From the NCBI GenBank assembly GCA_022497155.1, contig MU385761.1, positions 124,001 through 188,000 of the forward strand: DNA of 64,000 nucleotides. The letters are read 5' to 3'. Each line of letters starts with the position of its first letter. Position 1 is the stretch's first letter. Below the pieces are notes generated by a model. It was given only the letters and a program-made list of their open reading frames with translations. It had not been told where the DNA came from and made no database searches. The DNA comes from Whalleya microplaca (Eukaryota; Ascomycota; Sordariomycetes; Xylariales; Xylariaceae). A program made the position numbers and the translations under genes. Below are positions 1-10,606 of the stretch, one piece after another.

Positions 1-51
1 AGGCAGTTTGGCAAATACTCAGGAGTTCTAAGACACATTTCAAGTCTTTTA

Positions 52-90
52 CTCTCTCTTTCTCTCTCGCGCTCTCTCTCTCTTTCTTAA
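52..90. repeat. CT-rich microsatellite
   Basis: Almost pure (CT)n/(TTCT)n tract with a single CGCG interruption. It lies inside the putative first intron of the left-edge gene. Confidence 0.8.
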
Positions 91-169
91 TCTTGAATAC
101 ACTCCAGTAAGGAAATTTTGCTCGTAAATAAAGATGGAAAGCCACGAAAGGACTACGTATGCTACTCAC

Positions 170-559
170 TTTTGTTATGGTAGATGCCGAGATCTTCCAG
201 AACATTTCAGCTTCATGATAGGTGGGAGGTCGACATACAATAGCATCAACCCCCTTTATGCGCTGCTTCTTCGCTTGCTCTTCTTGAGGGGTAGGCCGAG
301 GTTGGCCTAACTTGCGGCGGGGCGCTATATTACGGCCCGAATCGTTTTTACGAGCCTCAGGAAAGCGTTGATGTATCAGCCATAGCAGGACTTCGGCTTT
401 GCGTTTCTTAGTGTACGAATTTTGGGGGCGCAAAATGGGCTGGACTGGAGGCACGCGGAGATCAAATCTTTTCCGGCGCGTGCCCGGGAATGGTTTGGGC
501 CCTCTTTTTACATTGTTTTTAACGTAACCTGGAGGATACTTGTAGCCCCTGGGCGGCAT
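170..559 (-). CDS. 5' exon of a lineage-specific HTH-like protein, runs off the left edge
   Basis: The ATG at 559-557 opens a basic, Pro/Arg-rich reading frame (MPPRGYKYPPGYVKNNVKRG...) that continues through YTKKRKAEVLLWLIHQRFPE and ends with RPPTYHEAEMFWKISASTITK. A GTGAGT donor follows directly at 169-164. The frame stays open to base 1, so either intron retention or an intron start is possible; the donor favours an intron. The pattern 'basic leader, EVLxWLIHxxxP, PPTYxEAxxFWKxxxSTI' resembles a fungal family of expanded, transposon-associated proteins with a helix-turn-helix-like segment. That is recognition by eye, not a domain hit. The remaining exons lie outside the window. Function unknown; DNA binding is only suggested by the HTH-like segment. 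Confidence 0.5.
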
Positions 560-2536
560 TGTGAAAGCTTTGAGCGTAGTTTGGCTGGCTGGGGTTATGG
601 TATACCGTTCTCGTGACAAGACGGAATTCAACAAGATTCAAGATGGAGTGAAGACAGATTGGAGAGCTGCGGATGTGGAGGTGGAGTGAGGTTACTGTAC
701 AGCTCAACCATTGGCTCAACGTTGTGGCGGGTCGGGGTCGGGTTTAGAGGCCTGAGAACTCAGGTACAGACCATCATACGTGCATTACATAACGTCCGTA
801 CCCCTGACAAGAAGTATGCTAACTATATTGGGGCTAGCGTGATCTCAGACGTTCCACCACGCTTACAAGCGTAAAAATCGCCATATCAAATCACCATTTG
901 CCATTTCTCAGAGTCCATCTGCTCCACAGCGACATACTGCATACCTGTCTAGGGCTGTCTTTCTTGCTAGGTGTGTATTGCTGAAACTCCTCTATACTAC
1001 CTCATCACTTCGTAGGAGGTATCGGCAACGACACCGCATTGCCCTCCACCTTACCAACGGCCCTCTCTGTGTTCCACAGCAGAATTGATGAACGGCCATA
1101 AACAAATCAAGCTTTCTTGCCGGTCTTGTCGGTCTTGTCGAGTGGTATCGCAATCAATGGAACTTACCAATGCTACGTCGAGAGGCGCGTGATTGCGGCT
1201 ATTTGGGCAATCCGGATGGCCTTCTAGAAGCCGCACCCTGCTTGCGGTTGGTCCAGATAGTGGTGGGATTGGGTGCTGTCCAATCTTGTCAGGAACAAAA
1301 GTCATTTGTTGTGTTGCATGGGGGATCTCAAATGTCCTGCGGGCATTGGTGTGTTGCAGCGAGCCTTGCATATTTATGAGAATCCGCCACCACTACACTG
1401 AGCAATGAGTAAACGATGATGCTCCGGACTGCGGTGAGATGGCAAGCTCCATCGCCGAATTGCTATTAGAAATAGACTGTGTTTGACGAGAAAGACCGTC
1501 GCACTTTGATAACAGGCTAATCTCGATCGACTAGGTATGAACTGTCTCCCGACATGCAGAGTCGGAAGCTGTTCAGCAGGATGGTGGGTAGTCTGTGTGT
1601 TAGCCAGAGTTCAGCGCCATATTGTATTGGCTGTCGATGCTATCGGCATCCTGTGCAGATATCATACCTACTCGGACAAAATGGCAGAGCAGAAATATGC
1701 CGACCGTCGGAAACAGTTGCTGAGCTCCAATGCAACATGGTTCCTTCGGCAGGAGAGAAGAGACAGCAAGTTGCGGTCAGTGGCTCCTGTGCCCATACAA
1801 AAACAGAAACAGAATAGTCGAAGCCAGTTGGCACCATGTAATATAGCAGAGGTGTGAAGGCTAAACTTGGAAGTTGGAGAGAAACTGGAGATCTCTGGCA
1901 GCCAATTGACCAAACAAAAGGGCCCTACATGCCAACGTAGTACGTACTACATACATAGAAAGAAGAGCCCTGTGGGGCAATGGCCTTTCGACTTTTGGCT
2001 GGCTTCTGGCTCCTGGAGGTTTGTATTCTCTCTTGCCCCTGGCCGATCAGTGGTGGCCGAGGGGATCGGTCGCAGTCATTCGGTCAGTCCATCTGGCTAG
2101 AGAAGCCTGCAGCGCCGGCAACTTTACATAGTACATATGTACTGTGTATGTAGTACAACTCAATAATGCATATGTTTTCCTCCTACCCATCATCATTGGG
2201 GGAAACCCTTGACAGTATATGCACGCAATATAGAGCTTTCCTATGCTTCCCCTTGTCTCGTTATAACAGCTCTCAACTACAATATGAGACCTATCCTCAA
2301 AATTCTTCAGGACGTTGTAGCTCGCTGGTATATCCCAATTGCGACTTGATGGAATATGCCTCAGACGGCTTAAGCGCATTGGGCAAATCCAAATGTACGC
2401 CCGATGTAAATAGATATCCTAAAAGGCCCTAGTTTAGTACGTCATTACTAGCATACGCGAGTGACTAGGTAGGTACCTAGAATCACATGTCTCCATATCT
2501 TTTTCTCCTCCGGCCCCGCCACCAAAGGGGAAAATG
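560..2536. other. intergenic, no gene seen
   Basis: Short overlapping ORFs on both strands here (for example at 1051-1371 and 1537-1857) have no recognisable domain, no consistent splice pattern and mutually conflicting frames. A short (CA)n tract lies just downstream at 2558-2571. I see no RNA gene. Confidence 0.5.
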
Positions 2537-3301
2537 GTGGATTTTCTCTTTCGCTTTCCACACACACACACAAAATCTAGACGCCGCTCTTGTCAGAATA
2601 TTTTTCCCTTTAAAACCCACCCAATACATCATCGCATTGTGCTTCAGCCTCTACTACCCTCGAAAAACGCCCCGAGCATACCATAATCTATTCTCTCTAT
2701 CTAAGCTTGCAGTTTATATAAATATCAACGAAACAACTCCGACAACTCTGTGACTCCTGGTCGTACAGATCGCCTCGGTCACGACAACCCCCTCCATCTC
2801 GACTTGCCTTTGGTCCTCTCAAAGGCAACCCAGCTAACACGGCTCCCGCGGCCGTAGGCTTCATATCTGACCAAGATTTCAGTCTGCGGAAGACATTCCA
2901 CATCATCAACTCCCGTCCCCCTCCAACTTCTGCTGAAGTCGTCTAAGACACCAAGAACGCCCGTCTTCGACACCATCCCCCCAACGCACCCCATTTTCTC
3001 CCCACCCCACCAGCTGCCGCATAGGACGAGTTCTGAGGTTCTTCCTCTAATCGAGGGAGAGTCGAGGAGACCTCGTCAGATCGCTTCGGGATCAGGAAGC
3101 TACCGTTTTCGACCCCCCTAACACCCATTCGGAGGGATACGTTCCTCGTATTTTAGCACTTTCATCTACGATACTATCTATTTGCCTATTTAGATAGTAT
3201 ATATAAACCACGAGAGCTTCCTCTAAGGTCCTCACCCACCGAACCTACACGGAACTCCTCATCGCTCCCATTCACGCCCTCTACCGCTAACCCCGAGGGA
3301 T
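2537..3301 (+). promoter_or_regulatory. ATG-free leader/promoter of ornithine decarboxylase
   Basis: After the ATG at 2534 there is no ATG on the + strand for 765 nt until the ODC start at 3302. The stretch is pyrimidine-rich. It contains two TATA-like sites: tatataaa near 2714, and tatatataaa at 3198-3207, about 95 nt before the start. Use of the first would give a leader of more than 500 nt, and of the second a short one. A long ATG-free leader fits the long 5' UTR known for Neurospora spe-1, but the transcription start cannot be fixed from sequence. Confidence 0.5.
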
Positions 3302-4720
3302 ATGGTTATGGCAACAGCTGCCGTTGATCGCATCGCACCGACTCACTTTGAGAATAATCTTTTTTTTCTCAAGAAGAGTATCTTCCACGATCAGCAACAC
3401 CACCATAATGGCGCTGCCGTAGCTAAACAACTGATTGGCGATGCTCTCCGCCAACGCGTTGAGAGCATTGACCACGAGTCTTGCGACCCTGGAGACGAGG
3501 ATACCTTTTTCGTAGGCGATCTTGGCGAGGTCTACCGCCAGCATATGCGGTGGAAGAAGAATCTTCCCCGTGTGAAGCCGTTCTACGGTATGTCTGATTA
3601 CACCTTCTCTTGTCTCACATATGCGCGAACGTCACGGCTAATATGTATTCTAGCGGTTAAATGTAACCCGGACCCTAAAGTCCTGGAGCTTCTTGCTGGA
3701 CTAGGCACCGGTTTCGACTGCGCCTCCAAGTCTGAGATCGAGCAGGTTTTGAACATGGGCGTCGATCCTTCTCGCATCATCTACGCGCAGCCATGCAAGA
3801 CCAACTCGTACGTGCGCTATGTCGCCAACCAAGGCGTGAAGCAGATGACCTTTGACAATGCCGACGAGTTGCGCAAGATTGCTAAGCTCTACCCCGATGC
3901 TGAGCTGTTACTGCGCATTTTGACCGATGATTCGTCGAGCCTATGCCGCCTTAGCCTGAAATTTGGCGCGTCCCTCGATACTACCGACGATCTCCTCGCT
4001 TTTGCTAAGGAACTTGGACTTAATGTTGTCGGTGTGAGCTTCCATGTTGGCTCTGGTGCCTCGGACCCCCTTGCCTTCCTCAAGGCAGTCCAGGATGCAC
4101 ACACTGTCTTTAAGCAGGCATATGCCCATGGTTTCGACTTGAAGACTCTGGATGTTGGTGGGGGTTTTAGTGGGGACACCTTCGAGGATATGGCTGATGT
4201 TCTCCGTGAGGCCCTGGACGCGTATTTCCCACCCTGTGTCAACATCATCGCCGAGCCTGGCCGTTACTACGTTTCTTCCGCTTTCACCATTGCTTGCAAC
4301 ATCATTGCCCGTCGGACCATCGAAAACCCGCTATCGGGCGAGACTAGCTACATGGCTTACATCAATGACGGGCTTTATGGCAATTTCAGCAGCATCATGT
4401 TTGATCACCAACACCCCATTGCCAAGGTCTTACGCACAGGGATGCAAACATTCTATAATACATCCCTGGCCGAGGGCCTGACCGAGGGCACCCCTTCTGG
4501 CATTGAATACTCCATTTGGGGCCCCACCTGCGATGGCATCGATCGCATCACAGAGAGCATCCGCTTTGATCACGAATTGGATGTGGGCGATTGGCTATAC
4601 TTTGAGGACATGGGTGCTTACACCAAATGCTCGGCCACCAAGTTCAACGGCTTTAGCGATGCTCATGATGTCATCTACGTCTGCAGCGAGCCGGGTGCGA
4701 GAGCTCTTATGGGACTCTAA
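3302..4720 (+). CDS. spe-1: ornithine decarboxylase
   Basis: PLP-dependent decarboxylase (fold type III) that converts ornithine to putrescine, the committed step of polyamine synthesis; a cytosolic dimer. Exons are 3302-3587 and 3654-4720, giving 450 aa, the usual fungal length. The 66-nt intron (GTATGT...TAG, branch GCTAAT) interrupts the motif PFYAVKCN; splicing restores the PLP-binding lysine (about K98). Further hallmarks are FHVGSG, the PLP-phosphate loop DVGGGF, EPGRYY, WGPTCDG with the catalytic cysteine (about C388), and the C-terminal YTKCSATKFNGF. A second in-frame Met lies two codons after the first (MVMATAA), so the start may be 3302 or 3308. Because the intron is a multiple of three and stop-free, unspliced mRNA would encode 22 extra residues right before the catalytic lysine. 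Single gene, no functional neighbours. Confidence 0.95.
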   Translation: MVMATAAVDRIAPTHFENNLFFLKKSIFHDQQHHHNGAAVAKQLIGDALRQRVESIDHESCDPGDEDTFFVGDLGEVYRQHMRWKKNLPRVKPFYGMSDYTFSCLTYARTSRLICILAVKCNPDPKVLELLAGLGTGFDCASKSEIEQVLNMGVDPSRIIYAQPCKTNSYVRYVANQGVKQMTFDNADELRKIAKLYPDAELLLRILTDDSSSLCRLSLKFGASLDTTDDLLAFAKELGLNVVGVSFHVGSGASDPLAFLKAVQDAHTVFKQAYAHGFDLKTLDVGGGFSGDTFEDMADVLREALDAYFPPCVNIIAEPGRYYVSSAFTIACNIIARRTIENPLSGETSYMAYINDGLYGNFSSIMFDHQHPIAKVLRTGMQTFYNTSLAEGLTEGTPSGIEYSIWGPTCDGIDRITESIRFDHELDVGDWLYFEDMGAYTKCSATKFNGFSDAHDVIYVCSEPGARALMGL

Positions 4721-6457
4721 AGTGCCTGTCGCCAGTGTTGACCATGGACTTCTTTGCGTCCTTGGCCTGCAGTACAGAGCGTTATAAAAGCACAAGCGTT
4801 ATTTTCCTTTCTGAACTCGTTTAGACAACTGCTTTGGACTCGCTATCCTGAACGGTGGTGCGTATCTTGTGCGTTGGGTTTATCCATAGACTGGGGATTT
4901 TGTGGTCGGTAGAATAATACAATATATTAAAAAGGTGACAACTCGTCTCCACAACTTTGATCTGTCTTTGAAGTTCAATGATCTTATGCATCCTAAATAT
5001 TTACATGAATGACAATGTATGATAGACCCCCAAATGTCTCATTTCAGCCTCCAGATCCATCAGGGAAAGATATGGCGGCTTACATATTTGCCTGGCGGTT
5101 CGCTTATGTATGGCAGCCACGCCACAAGGATTCCGCTCCCAGGCAAATATGGGCATTCCCCTTGGGGCGCTGGGATGTGCGCCTCACGCCAGCCAAGGTA
5201 ATTAATAGTAAGACCTATGTGAGACGGGCAAAGTCTAATTTTGACTTCACACCAAGGTAGACTCAACTCCAAATTTCGTCTGAGCTATAGACACTAGCTC
5301 TACCTACTACTTCTAGCGGCTGATCTATGAGTGACCGCCTCCATTGTTCTCAAATCGCGCGAAAGTCTCTAATAGACTCAACGGCCCTCTGTTTGAATAC
5401 TGTTAGCTATCTTCTAATACTCATTAGTTATGAGGTTTTCGGGATCTTTATTGATTGACAGCGTTATGAAGAGTATGCTATGTCAAGGTATGGATGCTGT
5501 GTGAAGCAAATGGGTGTGATTCGTAATTTGTTCAATTGCCAGTTCCCTGTCGTCGTCCCTAAGGGACTGGGTTCAGAGCCATATATCAAGCAGTTTCACT
5601 GGTGTTCTGCACCTCCAATCAATCTGCAGGCCCATCCTGTTCCTAAGGCGGACATGGATATCGCCATGGTATGAGACTAGGTATTTGGTACGATGAAGGA
5701 CCATCAGTCGATGTAAGGAGTCATCCATATTTGCGCATCCTCAAATGTCCCAAGCATCGTCTGGCTTCCCCGGAAAGAACTTGAAAACATCAGATACAAA
5801 ATCTCTATAATCTCCTCGCAAATTGCGACAATGTGCTGGTCTTAAATATGAAATTATAACCAAGGATCGATCCATACTCCCATTTCGATCCCATGTTGCC
5901 ACCACATCTCATGCATGCACTCTCTTAGTCAAGTGCAAGTTGACTTTGGTAATTCTGATAGTGATATGATTTGTCAAACATGCTATTTCATGAAGCTCAT
6001 CAAATTAAGCCGGCGCATTTTCAAGGGCTGCTATATTACTCCAGCCAGTAGGCAACTTTCCATTATTAACGAAGACGGGCATATCTGAGCCACACAGGTA
6101 GCCAAGTGGTGAGCAAGTAGTGGACCAACTACCTCATAATTAATATTCAAATATCAAACATACTAGGTAGATACTTTGTCTCCTTTCCATCTTCCTTCAT
6201 AGCTTCACGTCCGACCCGACAGTCCATTATTCTCATTAAAATATCACTATATACCTGTGGGATAGCTCAGACATGGGAGTGATGCTAAACTGTACGAATC
6301 ACCTGGATATGTGGAACGACACGTAGAGTCAAAATGAACATGTAATTTTATAATCAAATAATTTAACCTGTAATCCCACGAGGTATTAAAACCAATAATA
6401 AAACACCAACCCAACCCAGTTACCGACCTCGATAAACCACATAGTGCTCATTAGTAA
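4721..6457. other. intergenic, one inverted repeat
   Basis: No credible gene. Short ORFs here (5009-5272) only cover the inverted repeat at 5083-5151. The second half is AT-rich. Confidence 0.5.
5083..5151. repeat. inverted repeat, 13-bp perfect arms
   Basis: CATATTTGCCTGG at 5083-5095 is matched by its exact reverse complement CCAGGCAAATATG at 5139-5151, leaving a 43-nt loop. No target-site duplication is apparent, so it may be a hairpin or a chance palindrome rather than a transposon. Confidence 0.6.
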
Positions 6458-7180
6458 TCACTCTTCCTCGAAGGTCTCAAATTCCCACCCAAATCGTTTG
6501 CTGAGACCGTTTCCTATATTACGAGCCTTAGATATATCCACCCGGTTGTCGTGCGGCTTGTCATATGTAAATGTAGCGTTGTCAGTCTGGCGTTTAAAGG
6601 TCACTTTCGAACCGCCGCCGCCACCTCGATCAACACCAAAACCTCGCCGCACCATAAATTTCTCGAATTTCCTCCAGTCAATCTCTTTAGGAGCTGCGCG
6701 CCCTGGAACTACGAACAGTGCTTCGATAACGTCCATTTCATTCGCCGGTTGCCGGTAGCGAACGCTTTGTGATGATGAACTGTCAGGCGTTGGTTCTGGG
6801 GGGTCGCGCTGGTTTGGTTGCTCTCCATCGCCGTCGTCGTCTTGAAGGAGTTGGATGTTAGGTATCTCATTTATTGCAGCATTGGCTGCCTCTGGACCCT
6901 CGCTGTGAATACTCGCAGGGCTTTGGCTAGGCTTCTGGCTAGGGCTCTGTTCAGGGCTAGGTTGCTCTGCATCTTCTGGAGGTGTAGTCTCATCGATATC
7001 ATCATCATCATGTGGTCTGGCATCATTTGGGACGAGTCTTACCACGGAAGCCCGTACGGCGAGTCTCATTATTGCGCTTGTCAAAAGAGTAATATCCATT
7101 TTTTCGAGTTTGGTGTTGTTGTTGGATTTCGGTGTGAGAAAGCTGCTATAGACCAGCTCATAAGATTGATTGAACAGCAT
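6458..7180 (-). CDS. small protein with HicA-like C-terminal domain
   Basis: 240 aa, single exon, ATG at 7180-7178. Residues 1-60 include a short hydrophobic stretch (DITLLTSAIMRLAV). About 60-155 is acidic, Pro/Ser/Gln-rich and probably disordered. About 155-240 is compact: WRKFEKFMVRRGFG, a Gly run, SKVTFKRQ, FTYDKPHD, then RNIGNGLSKRFGWEFETFEEE. The order 'W..F...M...GF, GS.VTF, F..PH, R.IG..L.K.FGW..ETF' matches the HicA-like (dsRBD-fold) tail seen in many fungal proteins. In bacterial HicA the fold is an mRNA interferase; a nuclease role here is not implied. The assignment is from pattern memory only. Usually this tail ends a larger protein; here it stands on a short one, so an upstream exon may be missing. 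Confidence 0.55.
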   Translation of the reverse strand: MLFNQSYELVYSSFLTPKSNNNTKLEKMDITLLTSAIMRLAVRASVVRLVPNDARPHDDDDIDETTPPEDAEQPSPEQSPSQKPSQSPASIHSEGPEAANAAINEIPNIQLLQDDDGDGEQPNQRDPPEPTPDSSSSQSVRYRQPANEMDVIEALFVVPGRAAPKEIDWRKFEKFMVRRGFGVDRGGGGGSKVTFKRQTDNATFTYDKPHDNRVDISKARNIGNGLSKRFGWEFETFEEE

Positions 7181-7717
7181 CTTTTATATAACTTTTGACG
7201 GTGTAAAAACAACTATACAATCGGCATATATCATTTTAGTACATATCCCTGCCGCCAACGCATGGTGGCGGCGTACTCATACTGAAACGATTTGCGTTGT
7301 AGTGTTCTTTCACACGATATGCGACTTGTTCAAAATGTTGAAGAAGCTACATGGTTTCCTCCAACCTTGCCAATTCTGAATCACATATAACTTTATTAAA
7401 AAAAACCACATCATAGCTATGTTTCATGAACTTTGAGTGTGTGATGATTCAAGAACGGAAGTTTTATAACAGGACAAATGATAACCGATGAATATATTAC
7501 TAATGACTGAGGAAGAATACAATCCCCGTAGACATAGTCGATTGACTAAAAAATGATTATAGGATACCGAACATTAGTAACTTTTATATCTATATTGGAA
7601 ACTGGGTTGTGTCATGAAGTCAATGGTAGGCTCAAGCAATTTTTCTCTCAGCATAGAAACATAGAGTCTACGAATACTAAACATAATATATGACATGCGG
7701 AAATAGGAGCCAAGACC
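7181..7717. other. AT-rich intergenic stretch
   Basis: No gene seen. The last 15-20 bases before 7718 (aggagccaagacc) match the internal side of the other two LTR copies, so the transposon remnant starts slightly before the LTR boundary. Confidence 0.5.
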
Positions 7718-8003
7718 TGTTGGAAGTTATACGAGATGTAGGAATGCTGCAGGACTACATAGATTGGATGCTGTTGGCTGCTATTCGATACTGTTGGACT
7801 ACCTGATAAAAGGTAAGGCAACCTGACGACGCCTACGTCGGCAACATAGAAATACGTACCAGGAATACGTACCACTGAAGATGGTCCATATAAGAACCTA
7901 TCACCTCCCATTAGAGTTAGAAGACCAGCAAGCATCCTAGAGGACCTTAGAGAATTATTAGCTAAATTTATGTATCCCAAACCCTACATCAGCCCTTGTT
8001 ACA
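7718..8003 (+). mobile_element. Copia-type LTR, copy 1
   Basis: 286 bp bounded by TGTTGG and TTACA (TG..CA ends). It is clearly similar over its whole length to the reverse complements of 42029-42333 and 55824-56123: shared blocks include TGTTGGAAG, ACGAGATG, GGAATGCTGCA, ATTCGATACTGTT and GAGAATTATTAGCT. The sequence just before it (GGAGCCAAGACC) is shared by the other copies and would be the end of the internal region, so this is a 3' LTR remnant. Short ORFs here are artefacts. Assignment to Copia is an inference from LTR style, not from a polyprotein. Confidence 0.75.
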
Positions 8004-9941
8004 ATATAGGTTTAGTAGAGATATACTTACGTAGGAATCGTATGAAGCCGTATTCGATTAGCCATGTCCAAGATATACAAAGTAGAGGTTGTTTTCAACA
8101 TGGAGGGAGTAAGCCACAGAATACAAGTCCTCAGCCGCCCGGAAAGGTCAAGATAATAAAAGGGGCTTCATCTTGTGTAATAGACCGTTGTTTTCCTGTA
8201 TTACGTATATTATTGGGGTTCTGACCCCTCATCTATGTACAAGTGGCAGCGATATATAAACCCGTAGTAGGCCTTAGTCTTATCCAATCACGATAGTATT
8301 CACAACGACCTTGCTTACGGAGAGAGGTACCGGGAGATCATTTATGGTAGAAATTCTTCTTTGTAACGAGGAATGCATTTTGTTTGCTGACACAAACTCT
8401 AAAATGGCCTCGCCTTCCAAAACTGCCGCATCAAGAATGCCAATGGATACCTACCTAGGTAGGTAGTTACTTGAAAACTTAAATTACGTCAAAAACTTAC
8501 AATACCATAAAAGTCGACTGCTTATATCGGTTTCTGGTTGCACGCCGGTATTATTTTGGCCTTTAGTGAACACAATTTGTTGTCCAGCCCTCTTACCTCG
8601 GGTGTCTCCTCGCTTGGCTTCCATGATGTGATCCAATCCCAACTTTCACATCCCTAGTTGCCTTTGTGACACCAATGATGTTATAGTAGTACAGGAAGTT
8701 TAGCCGTAGTAAGATAGGCTAATGCAAATACTATGTTCACGTCCAGCCTTACGCCTCGTACGACGAACTTCCGAAATGGCAAACGTGGTCACACAAACTA
8801 GTTGCAACCTGAGAACAATGTATCTTCCTGAAAAGTTCTAAAAAACAAAATTTCTACCTAAATATGAATATTTCAAGTAGATCGATGAATTATCATGTGG
8901 TTCTAACGTATGGTGTTGGTATCACGTTTGAGACTAGGTATTATAATACTAGTCATAGTATGGAAATCAGTAAAGGCCTACCTTTACAACTACATGAGAG
9001 GTGAACCGGATTGATCCTCTTCTGAGATATATTCAGCCAGGTTCACCGGGATCGCTTGGTTTGCTGCTAGGATAGGGCAAGTGATGCGCAGGTAGGAGCT
9101 GCCTGCAGGTGCTGGTGGTATGGACATACAATATTTCCAATATATGCAATGCATTCATGTGAAACCTCTATGCTCGAGTTCATTCGAGCGTGTATATAGA
9201 AAACCTCATGTACTCCACAAATATATCTTACTTATAGACCTTGCACAAACAGTTAATCCCTTGCATGCTCATGCAATATAATTAACTACCTACGGAGAAC
9301 TAGTGGAAGACGTATAGTCCCCTATTTGTATGTGTGATTTGCAACGTATCCACTGCATCTTCCCAGATTCAACTCCGTAGAGAGAACGAGGCGGGCCCAT
9401 AACTGGTCGCCAACTCTGGCTACAAGCGAAACATTGGTCGAGCATAAGGAGCTGTGAGTTCGGCAAGAATCGATGCGTATGAGTTAGCATGACAATATTT
9501 ACACATGTCTTGGATTATGTATTGCGATACCTTGGATTGTAATCACAATATATTTAAGTTCAATAATATCGAGATTGGTATACAGCCGGTGTCGGTCTCC
9601 AGGGAGGCTGCCACAGGCTGCTCCTGCCCAGACTACACACTTACGTATTTGCCAAACTTATACAAAAGTACCTATACGCATTCACTTTCGAGCTCAAGCT
9701 GTCATCCCAAAGTAGATTAGACCGATTTAAATACTTTTGATTGGCGACTGCCCAATGCATTCACCATGGATTACATCACTCTATTCGCTATTGGGACGTC
9801 AAGCTTGACACAAACCACCGACGACTTTTCGTACAAAGGCACAGATCTCCGGAAGGGTTTCTTCTCTTTCTAACGCAATCACCTACACGGATACACATAT
9901 TCAGACACACAGAATTCCACTTCTCAACTGATAAATCAACC
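8004..9941. other. gene-free AT-rich intergenic region
   Basis: Contains the palindromic string cctacctaggtaggta near 8451-8466 and no ORF with recognisable coding character. Short ORFs around 9290-9720 lack splice or domain support. Confidence 0.5.
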
Positions 9942-10606
9942 ATGATGAAGGTGTACTCGCTTATTGCCATCCTCCCCCTAGCCTACGCGGCAGCCATCAA
10001 CGTAAGATTAATTATCTAACAACAATACCAAGTCAGTCATCCACTAACCACATACGATACAGGGCCCTGTTGTTGATGCACTTCCGGCGCGTGAGGCATA
10101 CAACGAGACCCAAGTCTCCTACCTCGATCTTGCCAAGGTTCGTTTAAAATACCCACCCGCGTTTGGTCCTTCATCGCCAGATACATATCAGATAGCAACT
10201 AACGCAGTATTACAACCACCAACAGCGCGACGACATTAAGGTCCTCTGCGGCGCTCCCCCGAGCATGCCGGACACCGACATCCCCTTGACGGACTTCAAC
10301 TGGTCGATCGGGGTGCTGATCGACGCCGGTTCGAAGCGTCTGCACGTCGAGGCTGGCCCCTCCAACTGTGTACAGGCGTCATGCAGCAAGGTGGGCGGCG
10401 CCGGCGTCTACCTCTGCAACGACCAGCCCAACCCCATCGACATCCAGTACAGCGACATTGCCTTCTTCGCCCAGCAAGTCACCCGCACCTGCCAGCACGT
10501 CGTTGGTGACACCAATTATGTGCGCAAGGGCCAGGCGTTCTGTCCGGATAGCTGGAACGTCATCTTGACCGAGCTCATCCCGTGCATTGCATCGGGCCGC
10601 CCGTAG
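9942..10606 (+). CDS. small secreted cysteine-rich protein
   Basis: Three exons: 9942-10001, 10063-10137 and 10208-10606, giving 177 aa. Introns are 61 nt (GTAAGA..CAG, branch CACTAAC) and 70 nt (GTTCGT..CAG, branch AACTAAC). The first exon encodes a classic signal peptide (MMKVYSLIAILPLAYAAA). The mature part has seven cysteines (VLCG, SNCV, ASCS, YLCN, RTCQ, AFCP, IPCI) and one N-glycosylation sequon (YNETQ). The spacing 'C..C, G.G.YLCN, C, C, C' is typical of fungal extracellular small secreted proteins of unknown function. The last exon is much more GC-rich than the flanks. It could be an effector candidate or a cell-wall protein; nothing in the sequence decides. The odd cysteine number leaves one unpaired unless the protein dimerises. 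Confidence 0.75.

Noticed and set aside
1051..1857. Several 60-106 codon ORFs on both strands
   Set aside because: Overlapping conflicting frames, no domain, no splice-site support.
7648..8224. ORFs of 110 and 84 codons
   Set aside because: They lie in the LTR copy shared with 42.0 and 55.8 kb.
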